From CAMYOC01 sp963704875 (GTDB lineage Bacteria; Pseudomonadota; Gammaproteobacteria; Steroidobacterales; XN24), in contig CAVPIA010000008.1 of assembly GCA_963704875.1 (NCBI GenBank), forward strand, positions 806,001 through 870,000: a stretch of 64,000 bases of DNA, in the 5' to 3' direction. Below are positions 62,548 through 64,000 of the stretch, in pieces (within the stretch, counting starts at the first letter, position 1; every line of letters begins with the position of its first letter). The notes below the pieces were generated by a model, which saw only the letters and a program-made list of their open reading frames with translations, searched no databases and was not told the DNA's origin. Both the position numbers and the translations under genes were made by a program.

Positions 62548-63906
62548 ATGGCGCGACATGTCATCAGGAAGGGCCTCGACGTACCGCTATCCGGTGCGCC
62601 GGAAACCAGCCGCATCGATTCGAAGAAAGTCTCGCGGGTCGCCGTCCTCGGACGCGACTTCAGGGAGATGCGGCCGCGCGTCCGGGTCGAGCCGGGGCAG
62701 ACAGTCCGGCGCGGGGACCTGCTCATCTCGGATGCCCTGCATCACGGCATCCGACTGTGTGCTCCAGCCAGCGGTACGGTCCTGTCGGCGCCGCGCGCCG
62801 CGCGCCGCCGTCTGCGCTCAGTGGTCGTGCGCATCGATCACGACAACGATTCCACCAAGGCCTTCGACAGCTACACGGGCCGGAAGGCCGGACAGCTGAG
62901 TGATCAGGAGATCCGTGACCTGCTGATCGAGTCCGGGCTCTGGACGTCTTTCCGGACCCGGCCCTTCAATCGCGTACCCGCCATCGATGCGGTGCCGTCG
63001 TCGATCTTCGTCACGGCGATAACCACGGAGCCACATGCCCCGCCTGTCGAGATCCAGCTTGAGGGGCTGGAGGATGACCTGAATCGCGGCCTCGAGATCC
63101 TGCCCCGGCTGACCGGCGGTCCAATCTGGTTTTGCAAGGCGGCCGACAGTTCGCTGACGCCGAAGCAGCTCGAGCGCCTCAGCGTCGAGGAGTTCGCTGG
63201 CCCGCATCCCGCCGGCCTGCCGGGTACGCATATCCATCTCCTCGATCCGGTTGACGCCAACAAGCGGGTCTGGCACCTCTCCGCCATCGACGTCGTGATG
63301 ATCGGGCGGCTGTTCGCGCACGGAGAGCTGTTCGTCGAGCGGGTGATCTCCCTGGCGGGTCCAGGCGTCCGACAGCCCAGACTGCTCAAATCTCGACTCG
63401 GTGCGTCGACGCTCAACCTGACCGAGGGCGAGCTCGACGACGGCGAGATGCGCATCATCACTGGATCCGTGCTGTCTGGCCATCCGGCGGGCACCGAGGA
63501 GACGGGCTTCCTGGGCCGCCACGACCTTCAGGTGACTGCTCTGCTCGAGGGCGGCGGTCGCATCCAGCCGGCCTGGGCCCGGCTGGGCTTCGACGTCTTC
63601 ACGGTGACCGGCGCCTATATGTCCGCCTTCTTCAAACGCAAGGTCTACGAGTTCGACACGACGGCCCACGGCGCTCAGCGCGCCATGATCCCGCTCGGAG
63701 CCTACGAAGACATCATGCCGCTGGATCTGCTGCCCGTGCCGCTCTTACGGGCACTTGCCGCGCGCGACGCTGTGCGGGCGGAACGCCTTGGTTGCCTCGA
63801 GCTGGCGGAAGAGGACCTCGCCCTGTGCACATTCGTGGATGCGGGCAAGAACGACTGGCAGCGCGCGTTGCGGCTCATGCTGATACAGATCGCGAAGGAG
63901 GGCTGA
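62548..63906 (+). CDS. nqrA: Na+-translocating NADH:quinone reductase subunit A
   Basis: NqrA, the peripheral quinone-binding subunit of the sodium-pumping NADH dehydrogenase. The N-terminus MARHVIRKGLDVPLSGAPET matches the family's (I/R)KKGLDLPI start, followed by VLGRDFREMRPRVRVEPGQTVRRGD, HAPxSGT-like APASGTVLSA, and PAGLPGTHIHLLDPV. At 452 aa it is of normal length. The nqrB start follows 1 bp after the stop, so the operon continues beyond the window. Confidence 0.93.
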   Translation: MARHVIRKGLDVPLSGAPETSRIDSKKVSRVAVLGRDFREMRPRVRVEPGQTVRRGDLLISDALHHGIRLCAPASGTVLSAPRAARRRLRSVVVRIDHDNDSTKAFDSYTGRKAGQLSDQEIRDLLIESGLWTSFRTRPFNRVPAIDAVPSSIFVTAITTEPHAPPVEIQLEGLEDDLNRGLEILPRLTGGPIWFCKAADSSLTPKQLERLSVEEFAGPHPAGLPGTHIHLLDPVDANKRVWHLSAIDVVMIGRLFAHGELFVERVISLAGPGVRQPRLLKSRLGASTLNLTEGELDDGEMRIITGSVLSGHPAGTEETGFLGRHDLQVTALLEGGGRIQPAWARLGFDVFTVTGAYMSAFFKRKVYEFDTTAHGAQRAMIPLGAYEDIMPLDLLPVPLLRALAARDAVRAERLGCLELAEEDLALCTFVDAGKNDWQRALRLMLIQIAKEG

Positions 63907-63907
63907 G

Positions 63908-64000
63908 GTGCCGGTAGGGAAACGCAACCCGGATGATACCCGCACGCTGCGCGCCACGAAGGAACAGGCGCTTGGCCCGATCCGCGCCGCCTTCCATGCG
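63908..64000 (+). CDS. nqrB: Start of NqrB, cut by the window edge
   Basis: A GTG codon one base after the nqrA stop opens a frame of 31 codons to the window end (VPVGKRNPDDTRTLRATKEQ...). By position this is the beginning of nqrB, the FMN/riboflavin-binding membrane subunit. The visible part is too short to confirm the family, and its start differs from the usual NqrB start. Confidence 0.65.
   Translation, partial: MPVGKRNPDDTRTLRATKEQALGPIRAAFHA

Overview
The window is GC-rich, gene-dense bacterial chromosome. The gene set points to a gammaproteobacterium, probably a marine or sediment heterotroph: a rpsU-(yqeY-like)-dnaG-rpoD macromolecular-synthesis operon, PpnN, CysZ, Slt70, a DegQ-type protease, UppP, FolB/FolK/FolM, a split class II (B12-dependent) ribonucleotide reductase as in Pseudomonas, and the start of a Na+-NQR operon. 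PEP-CTERM and GlyGly-CTERM-like surface proteins and a TolB-like/TPR protein fit lineages such as Woeseiaceae or Chromatiales, but that placement is inference.

Layout. 0-13.3 kb is almost entirely minus strand. It holds the RNR genes (nrdJa, nrdJb), a three-gene exported cassette with a CTG start and a Tat-exported dehydrogenase, an M49-like zinc peptidase, and a tightly overlapping run of patatin, CysZ, L,D-transpeptidase, 2OG oxygenase, amidase and PpnN. 13.6-24 kb holds cell-envelope and stress genes: an Hsp20 with a sigma32-type promoter, DegQ, a TSUP exporter, Slt70, an NDUFA9-like protein, a lipoprotein peptidase, Cca, UppP and MidA. 24-28 kb holds folate genes and TsaD. 28.2-33.1 kb is the rpsU/dnaG/rpoD operon, with a good promoter ahead of rpsU and an extended -10 ahead of rpoD. 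33-40.6 kb holds malic enzyme, ALDH and acetolactate synthase (pyruvate/C3 metabolism), followed by DUF937, a Kbp-like BON-LysM protein and a zinc-ribbon protein.

40.8-46.8 kb is an accessory island. It starts in a tRNA-Ile(CAU) gene and ends at an exact 18-bp copy of that tRNA's anticodon region. It carries an Rhs polymorphic-toxin gene with a damaged N-terminus, a small membrane protein whose start overlaps the Rhs stop, and one more small gene. No integrase is visible. 46.8-62.5 kb is a looser accessory stretch: an MFS permease, a TolB-like/TPR membrane protein bracketed by two degenerate RAYT (REP-associated transposase) remnants, an S10 peptidase, a PKD-domain surface protein, a zinc alcohol dehydrogenase, small membrane proteins and a PEP-CTERM protein. 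REP-like palindromes and a 66-bp dispersed repeat are scattered through it. At 62.5 kb core sequence resumes with nqrA and the first codons of nqrB.

The parts most worth a second look are the tRNA-bounded Rhs island with its overlapping candidate immunity gene, the twin RAYT-derived elements, the CTG-coupled small-ORF/exported-protein/Tat-dehydrogenase cassette, and the two NrdR-box-like operators upstream of nrdJ.
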